Shown here piece by piece: positions 38,029 through 46,657 of a stretch of DNA of 64,000 nt; the first letter of the stretch is position 1, and each line of letters starts with the position of its first letter. Below the pieces are notes generated by a model that did no database searches, was not told the DNA's origin, and worked only from the letters and a program-made list of their open reading frames with translations. The position numbers and the translations under genes were made by a program. The stretch comes from Lactiplantibacillus songbeiensis (GTDB lineage Bacteria > Bacillota > Bacilli > Lactobacillales > Lactobacillaceae). The DNA lies in NCBI RefSeq assembly GCF_005405125.1, contig NZ_BJDL01000008.1, positions 62,001-126,000 on the forward strand. Direction: 5' to 3'.

Positions 38029-39069
38029 ATGAAAACAGCAGTTTTTGCCGAACCAGGAAAAATGGTCGTTCAGGAGTTACCGAAACCAACGATCAAGAAC
38101 CCGACTGACGCCGTCTTAAAAATCGTCCGGGCATGTGTTTGTGGGTCAGATTTGTGGTGGTATCGTGGTATTTCTAAGCGAACTCTGAATTCACCAGTTG
38201 GCCATGAAGCCATTGGGATTGTCGAGTCAGTCGGGAGTGCCGTGACCAACGTTCAACCAGGCGATTTTGTGATTGCACCGTTTACGCACGGTTGTGGGCA
38301 CTGTGCCGCTTGTTTAGCCGGCTTTGATGGTGATTGCTTGAATCCAACCGATGATGAAATCGTCGGTTATCAAAGTGGATACTTACGTTTTAAGCAGGCA
38401 GATTGGGCCTTGGTCAAGATTCCGGGACAGCCCGCTGATTATACGGATGATCAGCTCAATGATTTATTGACCTTATCCGATGTCATGGCAACCGGCTATC
38501 ATGCCGCTAAGAGTGCGGAAGTTAAAGCGGGCGACACGGTTGTTGTCATGGGCGATGGCGCCGTTGGCCTGTGCGGTGTGTTGTCAGCACAGCTATTAGG
38601 GGCTAAGCGCATTATTGCCATGAGTCGGCATGCCGATCGTCAAGCTTTAGCCAAGGCGTTTGGCGCAACGGATATTATTGCCGAACGTGGTGATGACGCC
38701 GTTGAACGGGTGCAAGCCTTGACAGATGGGGCTGGGGCCGATGCGGTCTTAGAATGTGTTGGAACGGAACTTTCAGTGGATACCGCCGTTAAAGTCGGTC
38801 GTCCTGGAGCAGTCGTTGGCCGGGTCGGGGTGCCACAAAAAGCTGAGATGAATACCAATAACTTATTCTGGAAAAATATCGGGCTGCGCGGTGGGATTGC
38901 CTCCGTCACGACCGATGATCGGGCGGTCTTATTGGATGCCGTGTTAAAGGGTGAGATTCATCCTGGCAGGGTCTTCACCAAGCGGTTCACTTTGGATCAG
39001 ATTCAAGCGGCTTACGAAGCGATGGATCAACGAGAAGCGATTAAATCATTATTAGTCATCAGCGACTAA
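38029..39069 (+). CDS. Zinc-dependent alcohol dehydrogenase family protein
   Basis: 346 aa from the ATG at 38029 with GGGAGG upstream. Catalytic-zinc region CVCGSDLWWYRG near 34-45 and GHEAIGIVE near 59. Structural-zinc loop HGCGHCAACLAGFDGDC near 87-103 with four Cys, and the Rossmann motif VVVMGDGAVGLCGVL near 166-180. This matches Tdh-like alcohol/threonine dehydrogenases of lactobacilli. Substrate not predictable. Single gene with its own terminator. Confidence 0.9.
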   Translation: MKTAVFAEPGKMVVQELPKPTIKNPTDAVLKIVRACVCGSDLWWYRGISKRTLNSPVGHEAIGIVESVGSAVTNVQPGDFVIAPFTHGCGHCAACLAGFDGDCLNPTDDEIVGYQSGYLRFKQADWALVKIPGQPADYTDDQLNDLLTLSDVMATGYHAAKSAEVKAGDTVVVMGDGAVGLCGVLSAQLLGAKRIIAMSRHADRQALAKAFGATDIIAERGDDAVERVQALTDGAGADAVLECVGTELSVDTAVKVGRPGAVVGRVGVPQKAEMNTNNLFWKNIGLRGGIASVTTDDRAVLLDAVLKGEIHPGRVFTKRFTLDQIQAAYEAMDQREAIKSLLVISD

Positions 39070-39079
39070 GGTCAGCATT

Positions 39080-39126
39080 AAGGCGTTGCCTAGGGTTGGA
39101 AAATCAACCTAGGTAACGCCTCTTTT
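39080..39126. terminator. Bidirectional terminator
   Basis: AGGCGTT.CCTAGG.TTG pairs with CAA.CTAGG.AACGCCT, followed by TTTT, between converging genes. Confidence 0.8.
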
Positions 39127-39871
39127 AGTGCTGATAAATAAAGACCAGCTGATTGGTCGTTGAACGAGTCGCATCAAAGCGGTAATCCGGATGGTCAAAG
39201 GCTTTGACACCATCGAGTTCAGTTATCTGATTTTCAGCTAAATAGCGAACCATCGCGCCGCGCGCCATCTTAGCTAGTGTCGCCTTGGTCTTGAGTTGAC
39301 CATTGATTAGACTCCCGAAGATGACCGTGACAAATGGCTGTTGCGGCTGCAAATAGGGCGTAATTGCCTTGGCGTATTCTTGTGAGGCTAAGTTGAGGAT
39401 CGGTTCAGTGGGACCGGCTAACGCTTGATAAAGTAAGTCCCCCCAAAACGCATACAGATTAGGGGCGCCGTTGACGGTAAGCTTAGCTTGCATCTCTAAT
39501 CGGTAGGGGACGATACCATCAAAGGGTCTCAGAATACCATAAAAGCCTGATAAAATACGCAAGTTAGCTTGAATATAAGCTAAGGCCGGTTCGGTGAAAA
39601 TATCAGGTGCCATATATTGGTACTGAATGCCGCGATAACTCAAAATTGCGGGCGTTAGTTGGCGATTGAGGTCTAGCTGCTGCAACCAAGTGTAGTTTGG
39701 TTGGGCGAGCTTATCGCTGCAGTGCCAGAGTGCTTTGGCTGCGGGATAGCTGAGTTGTCGCAGTCGGGTTAAGAGTTGGGTAGTTTGGGCTAGATACTGT
39801 GGTAAGGCCTGGTAAGCCAATGAGTCCGGATCAACGAGCATCTTTTTAGCGGGGGCGATGATGATTTTCAT
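39125..39871 (-). CDS. yaaA: Peroxide stress protein YaaA family (UPF0246)
   Basis: 248 aa. MKIIIAPAKKM start, YRGIQYQYMAPDIF near 78, the diagnostic LRILSGFYGILRPFDGIVPYRLEM near 105-128, then YAFWGDLLYQ near 140. E. coli YaaA limits free iron and damage under peroxide stress and binds DNA. Single gene. Confidence 0.92.
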   Translation of the reverse strand: MKIIIAPAKKMLVDPDSLAYQALPQYLAQTTQLLTRLRQLSYPAAKALWHCSDKLAQPNYTWLQQLDLNRQLTPAILSYRGIQYQYMAPDIFTEPALAYIQANLRILSGFYGILRPFDGIVPYRLEMQAKLTVNGAPNLYAFWGDLLYQALAGPTEPILNLASQEYAKAITPYLQPQQPFVTVIFGSLINGQLKTKATLAKMARGAMVRYLAENQITELDGVKAFDHPDYRFDATRSTTNQLVFIYQH

Positions 39872-40045
39872 TAAGAATTAACCAGCTTTCTGACAAGATA
39901 ATAGTTTCATCGTAGCATAGTTTGCGGGTCACAGCGACTCACTCGTTTAATGAATTTGTGAATTAATAGTTAAGGTGTTAGATGTGAGAATCCTACAGTT
40001 TAGTCCTGAAATTTGTGTAGTTTTTACCCCTTACGCAGAGCCAAA

Positions 40046-40091
40046 TGTAAGCGCTACAATGTAACTGTACTTGAGGTTAACCGGTCGACCG
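40046..40091. promoter_or_regulatory. cre-like site and palindrome upstream of the SDR operon
   Basis: TGTAAGCGCTACA (40046-40058) resembles a CcpA cre site with one base missing. CGGTCGACCG (40082-40091) is a perfect 10-bp palindrome. Both lie 70-120 nt before the SDR start and may be operators. No clear -35/-10 pair could be fixed. Confidence 0.4.
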
Positions 40092-40162
40092 AAAAAGTTT
40101 CAAATTGATGATTTAGCAATTATTTTCACAAAAAAATTAAGTTGTTAAAGGAGTCTGTGATC

Positions 40163-41023
40163 ATGAAGGATTTTAAGAATAAAGTAATGTTCATCACTGG
40201 CGCGGCCCATGGCTTTGGCCAAGTTATCGCTGAAGAAGGGGCTAAACGCGGCATGAAGTTGGCCTTAGTCGATATGGATGAGGATGCCTTAAAGGACACC
40301 TATCAAGCTGCTATCGATGCTGGCACGGAAGCCATGATGATTGGTGCCGATGTCACGAAGGAAGCGGACGTTGACGCTGCCATTGATAAAGCGATGGCTA
40401 AGTTCGGTCAGATTGATTTATTGATCAATAACGCCGGAATCGCTTTACCAGGTCGGATGTGGGAATTACCAACCCGGGATTGGGAATGGATCATGCATGT
40501 TAACTTGATGAGTCAAGTTTACGCGATGCAACGGGTCATCCCAATTATGATGAAACAAAAGACCCACGGGGATATCTTAAATGTCGCTTCAATTGCTGGC
40601 TTAGTTGACACTCCCGGAATGCCTTCCTACCATGCAAGCAAGTTTGCTTCCGTAGGGATGACTGAAGCGACTGCCTATGATTTACAACGGGCTAAAGCCG
40701 ATATTAGTATGCACGTCATGTGCCCTGGCTTTGTTCAGACGGACTTGTACCATACTGAAAATCATCGTCCAGCTCAATATACCGATAAGAGTGACCCGTA
40801 CTATCAAAGCGAAGCCTATTTAAAAGGGCAGCAGTTTGCGAAGTATGTCATTACTAACGGGAAACCAATCGATTCAATCGCTGACACAGTCTTCAAAGCC
40901 TTGGAAGACAATCGGTTCTACATCTTGACGCATCCAGAATTCAACCCATTGATTGCCGATCGGGTTCACCGGATCGTCAACGATGGTGCACCAGATGTCA
41001 GTGTCATGAACGGAATTATGTAG
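40163..41023 (+). CDS. Short-chain dehydrogenase/reductase (classical SDR)
   Basis: 286 aa from the ATG at 40163; AAAGGAG lies 10 nt upstream. Cofactor motif TGAAHGFGQ near 11-19, LINNAGIA near 86-93, catalytic Ser in LNVASIAG near 137-144 and YHASK near 157-161. NAD(P)-dependent oxidation or reduction of an alcohol/ketone. First gene of an operon with an acetoacetate decarboxylase-like enzyme and a nitroreductase, 30 and 29 nt apart. Confidence 0.92.
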   Translation: MKDFKNKVMFITGAAHGFGQVIAEEGAKRGMKLALVDMDEDALKDTYQAAIDAGTEAMMIGADVTKEADVDAAIDKAMAKFGQIDLLINNAGIALPGRMWELPTRDWEWIMHVNLMSQVYAMQRVIPIMMKQKTHGDILNVASIAGLVDTPGMPSYHASKFASVGMTEATAYDLQRAKADISMHVMCPGFVQTDLYHTENHRPAQYTDKSDPYYQSEAYLKGQQFAKYVITNGKPIDSIADTVFKALEDNRFYILTHPEFNPLIADRVHRIVNDGAPDVSVMNGIM

Positions 41024-41053
41024 TTACGGCTAATTACAAAGGAGTGTTAAATT

Positions 41054-41899
41054 ATGGCTAGTTATGTTGTAAGCAATGATGATGTCAAGAATTTCTTGAA
41101 TTTACCAAGTATGAACGACCAGCAAGGGCTAGGCTTCGCATATGCGACCGATGAAGCTGTCTTGAAGAAGTTAATTCCAGCCCCATTGAAGCTCATGGCT
41201 CCAGTTGTTTGCGGTTATGTTGTTCATATGGGCAAACCAACTTTTGGCGGTCCTTACCTGGAATTGAACCTCTTTGCCTTAGTCAGCTACAAAGACAAGA
41301 TGATGGGGGCCTACCCAATCTCACTCTTGTTACATGGTCCAGGTGCTGAAAGTGGCATGATTGCTGGCCGTGAAGGCGCTGGGATTCCTAAGAAGTTGGC
41401 TGACGCGATGGAATTACGTCGTAACGATAATTCCGCCACGGCGACCGTTGAACGTCATGGCAAGACCTTGTTGAAGGTTGACTGGACCGCTGGTGAATTG
41501 AACGATCCATCAATTATGAAGCAATTTGCTGGGCAATTGGCTTTAGGTAAGGAAGCTGAAATGAATAGTTTCTTCTATACCTATGACATTGACCAACATG
41601 AAGATGGTTCTAACCACTTTAACAATGTTGAATTGGTTGCGACCCAATTGCGTTCATTAGCTGACCAAGTTGAACCAGGGAACTTATCAATTGAATTACA
41701 ATCTACTGATGACGATCCATTTGGTGAATTAAAAGTCTTGAAGCCATTAGGCGCGGCTTGGTTCCACTTCGATACTTCCATTATGTTCAATACCTTGAAG
41801 CTTGAAAAAGTCGATACTGATGAAACAATGCCTAAGCTCTTAACCGGCCGTTACGACCGTGGCTTCTTCAACCCGAAAGCAACGTCATATAAAATTTAA
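41054..41899 (+). CDS. Acetoacetate decarboxylase family protein
   Basis: 281 aa. LMAPVVCGYVVHMGKPTFGGPYLELNLFALVSYKDK near 48-83 and GREGAGIPKKLADAME near 110-125 are family landmarks; the Gly-(x)-P-K-K segment contains the lysine position used as Schiff base in Adc. Could decarboxylate a beta-keto acid made by the preceding SDR, but many family members have other substrates. AAAGGAG precedes the ATG. Confidence 0.88.
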   Translation: MASYVVSNDDVKNFLNLPSMNDQQGLGFAYATDEAVLKKLIPAPLKLMAPVVCGYVVHMGKPTFGGPYLELNLFALVSYKDKMMGAYPISLLLHGPGAESGMIAGREGAGIPKKLADAMELRRNDNSATATVERHGKTLLKVDWTAGELNDPSIMKQFAGQLALGKEAEMNSFFYTYDIDQHEDGSNHFNNVELVATQLRSLADQVEPGNLSIELQSTDDDPFGELKVLKPLGAAWFHFDTSIMFNTLKLEKVDTDETMPKLLTGRYDRGFFNPKATSYKI

Positions 41900-41928
41900 G
41901 ACCCAGATTTGAAAACGAGGTAATTAAT

Positions 41929-42579
41929 ATGGCAACGATGACTAAAAAATTAGGTAATAACGATTTAGCCGATGTGATGTTCAATCGGCATTCAGTTCGA
42001 GATTTCGACCCAGCCGTTAAAATCGACCGTGATGAAATTCAAGAAATGCTATCAGAAGCAGCAACGGCACCATCAGCCTGCAACTTGCAGTCTTGGCACT
42101 TCGTGGTAATTGATACCCCAGAAGCGAAGGAAAAGTTCAAGAAGGCGGTTATGCCATTCAACTATCCACAAGTTGATAAGGCATCGGCGATTGTCTTCAT
42201 CGCTGGGGATACGCAATCCCACTTGGTTTATCGGGATGTTTGGAATAAAGTCTATAAAGCTGGTAATATCACCAAGGAACGTTTAGACCAAATCTTGGGG
42301 ACCTTCTTACCATTATATGAAAAGGCGACCCCAGAATTCTTGAAGTTCGATGCGACAATGGATTGTTCCATTGTTGGCGCCCAACTCTTGTTGGTTGCTC
42401 GGGCTCATGGCTATGACGCCAATGCCTTTTCTGGTATCGACTTTGAACACATGATTCCAACCTTGGGCTTAGATCCTAAGCGCTTCGTGCCAATCATGGG
42501 GGTGGCTTTAGGTAAAGCCGCGTCAGAACCATTGCATACGCAACGGTATGATACGAAGACCCAGACCGAATTTCTCTAA
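41929..42579 (+). CDS. Nitroreductase family protein
   Basis: 216 aa FMN-dependent NAD(P)H reductase. FNRHSVRDFDPAVKI near 18-32 (phosphate-binding arginines), ATAPSACNLQSWHFVVI near 48-64, and MDCSIVGAQLLLVARAHGYDANAF near 140-163. Third gene of the SDR operon, followed directly by a terminator. Confidence 0.92.
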   Translation: MATMTKKLGNNDLADVMFNRHSVRDFDPAVKIDRDEIQEMLSEAATAPSACNLQSWHFVVIDTPEAKEKFKKAVMPFNYPQVDKASAIVFIAGDTQSHLVYRDVWNKVYKAGNITKERLDQILGTFLPLYEKATPEFLKFDATMDCSIVGAQLLLVARAHGYDANAFSGIDFEHMIPTLGLDPKRFVPIMGVALGKAASEPLHTQRYDTKTQTEFL

Positions 42580-42614
42580 ATTAAGGATTCATCATTTCCC
42601 ACTTGAATAAATAT

Positions 42615-42656
42615 GAAAGTCCACCGTCCCAACTAAATGTTGGCGGTGGGCTTTTA
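42615..42656 (+). terminator. Terminator of the SDR-ADC-nitroreductase operon
   Basis: AAAGTCCACCG.CCCAAC pairs with GTTGGCGGTGGGCTTT, loop TAAAT, followed by TTTT. Confidence 0.85.
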
Positions 42657-42723
42657 TTGTCACTTTCATCTTTACAATAACGCTTTCATTCCTTATGATT
42701 GAGGTGAGTGATATTGGATTGCC

Positions 42724-43080
42724 GCCTGCCGGTTGGTTCCTAAAACGCTGGAACGCCATGGGCCATTTTGAAGCCAAAGTGCGGTCTTCAAAACTGGCCT
42801 TGGCCTAAGTCCGAGCAGACCACTCGCACTAAGGCCAACGACACGGCTGAGCATTTTAGGAACCAACCTCTCGGCTAAATTAGTTGACTAAAATGACAGA
42901 TCGTTAAGTTAGCTGATCTGATAATTAACGCCGGGCGGGCCAGAATTGGCTCAGTGGTGTCGTTTATCTAAGTCGGCGATTTTCCGACTTAGATAAATCC
43001 CGGCTTGTGAGACCGCCCTGTGGCTCGCAAACGCGGCCACCACGTTCCAGCCGATTCTGGACCAACCGGAGTGGCGGGTG
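42724..43080 (+). repeat. Dispersed hairpin-rich intergenic repeat, copy A (two modules)
   Basis: Left module: GGTTGGTTCCTAAAA (42731-42745) pairs perfectly with TTTTAGGAACCAACC (42854-42868). Right module: TTTATCTAAGTCGG (42963-42976) pairs perfectly with CCGACTTAGATAAA (42984-42997) inside an outer GGCCAGAATTGGCT / AGCCGATTCTGG pairing. Related sequence occurs at 46431, 60929 and 62660. No protein-coding content is credible. This fills the gap of nearly 600 nt before the PucR-type gene. Confidence 0.8.
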
Positions 43081-43164
43081 TCAATTATAATGAGTATCAA
43101 GTATGCAGACAGTATTTTGATGATTCAAAAATCGTACTAATATTTAGAAGTTTGCGGGGGATGA

Positions 43165-44724
43165 ATGATGCGACTTAAGCAATTAGTACAACAGTTAGCC
43201 ACGACCTTTGACTTGACGTTAGCGGGTAGCTTTGTGGCGGGGACAACGGAGATCGAACAGGCACAATTAGGGAATAATGATGTGCGGCAGTTTCAAGAAC
43301 ACGTCTTATTCTTGAATTTGGTGACGGCTCATCAAGTGAAGTTAAGTTATTACGATCAGGGTCAGTTGCAACGGATTGGGGTGCTTCAATTGACCGTGCC
43401 GAAAAAGGTGGCGGTGGGCTTGGAGAATCAGCTGATGCAAGTTCTGTTCAAGATTGGCGAGTGGCTAGCACCAGTCCAATCGGTGCAGACGACGATTAAT
43501 CAACTCGCCATTAATGCCATTACGGCTGATTTTGATACGGTATTGGACCAGACAGTCCAATTGCTTAAAAATCCGGTGGCGATTATTGATTTGAATGGTC
43601 AGATTTTATCGCGCTCGCATACCACTCAGATCAATGGGGCCAGTATTAGTGCGGCAGTCGAGCAAAATCAAATCGGCCGGTGGTTATTGGAACATGGCTT
43701 TGCCCCTGGAAAACGTGACTTTTTGACGCAAATCTATGTGGCTCAAGATAATCTAGCGTCGGGACCGATGTTGATCGCACCACTGGCCCATCAAGGAGAG
43801 CCAATTGGGTACTTAGTGATGCCGGCGATTAAAACACCCCTGAATGCGACCCACGCATTGTTGATCAGTGGCCTCAGTCAAGTGTTGGCGGGGTCGTTAG
43901 TCAAAAATCAGATTATGCCAACTGCGGAATCACAACGCGATCGTTTGATCAATGTGTTATTAACGGAACGTCAAAGCACCACCTTTGCTGCGCAATTCGC
44001 AGAACAACATGCGACGTTGCCCGATGCCATGGTGATTATTAAATGTGAACCGTTGGCCGGCCAATCTGCACGCGTTTTACAACAGCGATTACAATATTTA
44101 TTAGCACCGCAATTTTCACAAGTCCTAGTTTCCGTTTATCAGCATAATTGTGTGGCATTAGTGAGCTTATCATTGGCCGCGTATAATAGTCCGGACTTTA
44201 AAGAGCGCTTGATGCAAGCCGCTAATCATACTGATTGTCGGTTTATCGTTTCGAACTTTTATCAGCAACCGGAAGATACCTTTGCGGCGTATACAGTCTG
44301 CACGCGGACGGCCAAGCTACAGACGTATCATGATCGAGTCGTTTTTTGTGAGGATGAATTCTTTAATTTATCATTGGCGCGGGTGAACCATATTGAGATT
44401 TTGCCATTTTTCATTAACCCGGCCTTAAAAGTCCTGATTGCTTATGACGCTAAGAATCGGACGAACCTGGTGCCGACCTTGGATGCGTATCTGGAAGCGA
44501 CTTGTAACTTGACACGGACAGCGAAAGAACTCTATGTCCATCCCAATACGTTGCGGAATCGCTTAAAGCATATTTCAAAACTGACGGGATGTGATTTACG
44601 GGATGCGGAGACTTGTTTTAAGCTCGCTTCGGGGTTTAAATTGCGGCGGTTCTTAGTGAAGAATAATTATCAATCGACGTTGCCGTTGCCAAAAGAAGAT
44701 CCACAACCGGCTGCGCGACATTAA
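43165..44724 (+). CDS. PucR-type transcriptional regulator with C-terminal HTH
   Basis: 519 aa. The C-terminal TYLEATCNLTRTAKELYVHPNTLRNRLKHISKLTGCDLRDAETCFKLA-type block near 447-495 is the PucR/CdaR HTH_30 domain. The N-terminal half looks like a GAF-type sensor (AIIDLNGQILSR near 137). GGGGGA precedes tandem ATGs. It is 0.6 kb from the nitroreductase operon and 19 nt before the peptidase gene, so either may be its target. Inducer unknown. Confidence 0.88.
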   Translation: MMRLKQLVQQLATTFDLTLAGSFVAGTTEIEQAQLGNNDVRQFQEHVLFLNLVTAHQVKLSYYDQGQLQRIGVLQLTVPKKVAVGLENQLMQVLFKIGEWLAPVQSVQTTINQLAINAITADFDTVLDQTVQLLKNPVAIIDLNGQILSRSHTTQINGASISAAVEQNQIGRWLLEHGFAPGKRDFLTQIYVAQDNLASGPMLIAPLAHQGEPIGYLVMPAIKTPLNATHALLISGLSQVLAGSLVKNQIMPTAESQRDRLINVLLTERQSTTFAAQFAEQHATLPDAMVIIKCEPLAGQSARVLQQRLQYLLAPQFSQVLVSVYQHNCVALVSLSLAAYNSPDFKERLMQAANHTDCRFIVSNFYQQPEDTFAAYTVCTRTAKLQTYHDRVVFCEDEFFNLSLARVNHIEILPFFINPALKVLIAYDAKNRTNLVPTLDAYLEATCNLTRTAKELYVHPNTLRNRLKHISKLTGCDLRDAETCFKLASGFKLRRFLVKNNYQSTLPLPKEDPQPAARH

Positions 44725-44755
44725 TGAGTTAGGTTGAAAAGGGATGATGAGGATG

Positions 44756-45637
44756 CAGATTAAAACTGGAATGATACCATTTCAAAAGTTTCAGACGGCG
44801 TATCGGGTGGTAGGTGACTTAACGACTGGGATGACACCATTATTACTGTTACACGGTGGGCCAGGCTCAACGCATAATTACTTTGAGGCGTTTGATCAAT
44901 TGGCAGCTGAGACGGGTCGGCCCATCGTGATGTACGACCAGCTCGGCTGTGGCGAATCATCGCTACCCAGTGATCCAAGTTGGTATCGGGCTGAAACTTG
45001 GTTAGCGGAATTGCAAACCGTCCGTGATTATTTGGGATTGGATCGGATGCATTTATTAGGTCAGTCGTGGGGCGGCATGTTAGCGATTATGTATGTGTGT
45101 GATCAGCGGCCCCAAGGTATTCAGAGCCTGATCTTAGCTAGTACCTTGTCGTCGGCACGACTCTGGGCGCAAGAGCAGCATCGCTTAATCGCCTATTTAT
45201 CGCCAGCTGATCAGGCGGCGATTGCGACCGCTGAACGGACGGGTAATTTTACGGGAACCGCTTATGTTGCTGCCAACCAGCACTATATGGAACAGCACGC
45301 GACTGGTCCGGTGACGTCGGCGTCACCAGCGTATTTGCGACGGCCCAAAATTAGTGGCAGCTTGGCGTACCAAACCGCCTGGGGTCCTAACGAATATTGT
45401 CCGACCGGAAACTTGAAAGCTTATGATTATACCACGGCTTTGGCGCAAGTGACGGTGCCAACTCTAGTAACGAGTGGGACGAATGACTTATGTACGCCTT
45501 TAGTGGCAAAAACGATGGTTGATCAGTTGCCAAACGCTGAGTGGGCGTTATTTGCGCACAGTCGACATATGGCCTTTATCGATGAACAAGCCGCTTATTT
45601 TGACCGGCTTAAACATTGGTTAGCGATGCATGACTAA
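44756..45637 (+). CDS. pip: Proline iminopeptidase-family alpha/beta hydrolase
   Basis: 293 aa from the ATG at 44756; ATGs at 44744 and 44747 are alternatives. LLLLHGGPGSTHNYFE near 30-45 (oxyanion HGGPG), YDQLGCGES near 61-69, nucleophile LLGQSWGGMLAI near 101-112 (Ser), Asp in SGTNDLCTP near 239 and His in HSRHMAFID near 265. This matches lactobacillar PepI/PepL-type peptidases that release N-terminal proline or leucine. Directly follows the PucR-type gene. Confidence 0.9.
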   Translation, partial: QIKTGMIPFQKFQTAYRVVGDLTTGMTPLLLLHGGPGSTHNYFEAFDQLAAETGRPIVMYDQLGCGESSLPSDPSWYRAETWLAELQTVRDYLGLDRMHLLGQSWGGMLAIMYVCDQRPQGIQSLILASTLSSARLWAQEQHRLIAYLSPADQAAIATAERTGNFTGTAYVAANQHYMEQHATGPVTSASPAYLRRPKISGSLAYQTAWGPNEYCPTGNLKAYDYTTALAQVTVPTLVTSGTNDLCTPLVAKTMVDQLPNAEWALFAHSRHMAFIDEQAAYFDRLKHWLAMHD

Positions 45638-45644
45638 AAAAGAT

Positions 45645-45749
45645 CAAAAAAAGACAACCTCGCGTTCTACTCGAGATTGTCCTGATGAGGTGCGGCGACC
45701 TTCAGAATGCTTGCGCACCGATCGCGTACCCCCATCGTGGTTTGGCACC
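45645..45749 (-). ncRNA. Candidate small RNA of about 105 nt
   Basis: On the minus strand TTGACT (45780-45785), 18 nt and GATAAT (45756-45761) form a promoter. About 70 nt further the stem GACAATCTCG/CGAGGTTGTC (45672-45681 with 45653-45662) is followed by seven T residues. Between them GGTGCG/CGCACC forms another perfect stem, and no reading frame with a ribosome site exists. It resembles no RNA family I know. Confidence 0.5.
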
Positions 45750-45790
45750 GTGTGTATTATCGCACGGTTAGTTGTTGAAAGTCAAACGTC

Positions 45791-45826
45791 TAAAAAGTTG
45801 TCAGCTAATCACTGGCAACTTTTTTG
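45791..45826. terminator. Terminator of the secreted-protein gene
   Basis: AAAAAGTTG.CAG pairs with CTG.CAACTTTTT; it has T-runs on both strands and lies just after the stop at 45828 (minus). Confidence 0.85.
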
Positions 45827-45827
45827 T

Positions 45828-46364
45828 CTAATTGAAGGTGTGATAACTGCCTTGATATAACCGATAATAATTCTTCGGTGTAATCATGAAGAGATAATGA
45901 GTCGTTTTTTTACCGTAACTCAAGTAATTTTCACTATGGGGAAAGTCCCACTTCACTAAGTTTTGCTGGTTGGTTGCGAAGGCTTTTTTGACGGTAACTG
46001 TGTGATGCGCTGGGATGTTAACGGCTTTGTGTCGATCAACTAATTTATAGAGATAACCGTCGAATTCACCGCCATCAGTATCGGCAACTAACCGAGTGAA
46101 CTTAAAGCGAAAGGCTCGGTTCGTTCGGTTAGTAATCCGCATATTGAAATAATAACGCGCGTGCGGGCCAGTCGTATAGTGACCGTGCGTCGTTTTGTAA
46201 AGTTGGAGTTTTGTAATGGCGTTATCGGTATTCCAGTTGTGTTTTACTTGGCTGAAATCTCTGACTGAACTGGCTTGAGCCGGTTCAGCAGCAATAGCGG
46301 TCATCGCGAGACTCGCTAGTAGGATAGTACTCAATGATAAGTATTTTTTTGATAATAATGGCAT
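45828..46364 (-). CDS. Secreted protein of unknown function
   Basis: 178 aa from the ATG at 46364, with GGGGG 9 nt upstream; an ATG two codons earlier is too close to it. Signal peptide MPLLSKKYLSLSTILLASLA with likely cleavage after AQA. The mature part reads as a small beta-sandwich (YYFNMRITNRTNRAFRFKFTRLVADTD, AHHTVTVKKAF), similar in layout to DUF4352-like extracellular domains, but I do not recognise the family. Single gene. Confidence 0.7.
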   Translation of the reverse strand: MPLLSKKYLSLSTILLASLAMTAIAAEPAQASSVRDFSQVKHNWNTDNAITKLQLYKTTHGHYTTGPHARYYFNMRITNRTNRAFRFKFTRLVADTDGGEFDGYLYKLVDRHKAVNIPAHHTVTVKKAFATNQQNLVKWDFPHSENYLSYGKKTTHYLFMITPKNYYRLYQGSYHTFN

Positions 46365-46430
46365 GTGCATAGCCCCCTCGTATGGCTAAGTATAGCGATG
46401 TGGGGACTGGTTCACAATAACTATATTTGG

Positions 46431-46597
46431 TGCTAGTTGGCTTAAATTGCCACTCTGGTTGGACCAGAATCGGCTGGAACGTGGTGGCCACGTTCTCGAG
46501 CCAAGGTGCGGTCTCGAAAGCCGGGCTTTATCTAAGTCGAAAACCACGACTAAGATAAACGACACCACTGAGCCAATTCTGGTCCGCCCGGCGTTAA
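46431..46597 (-). repeat. Dispersed intergenic repeat, copy B (right module only, inverted)
   Basis: Reverse complement of the right module of copies A and C. CTTTATCTAAGTCG pairs with CGACTAAGATAAA; outer arms GACCAGAATCGGCT / AGCCAATTCTGGTC. Its first 30 nt match the right end of copy C exactly in inverse orientation, which defines the element boundary. Confidence 0.8.
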
Positions 46598-46657
46598 TGA
46601 CCCAGTAGTTTAGAAACCAACTGGTAGGCGGCACTTTAACGAGCCTAAGCGTTATAT

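Noticed and set aside
45689-45760. T-box-like string (TTTGGCACCGTG) on the plus strand
   Set aside because: No AG-box, specifier loop or terminator in the right order; the minus-strand sRNA explains the structure better.
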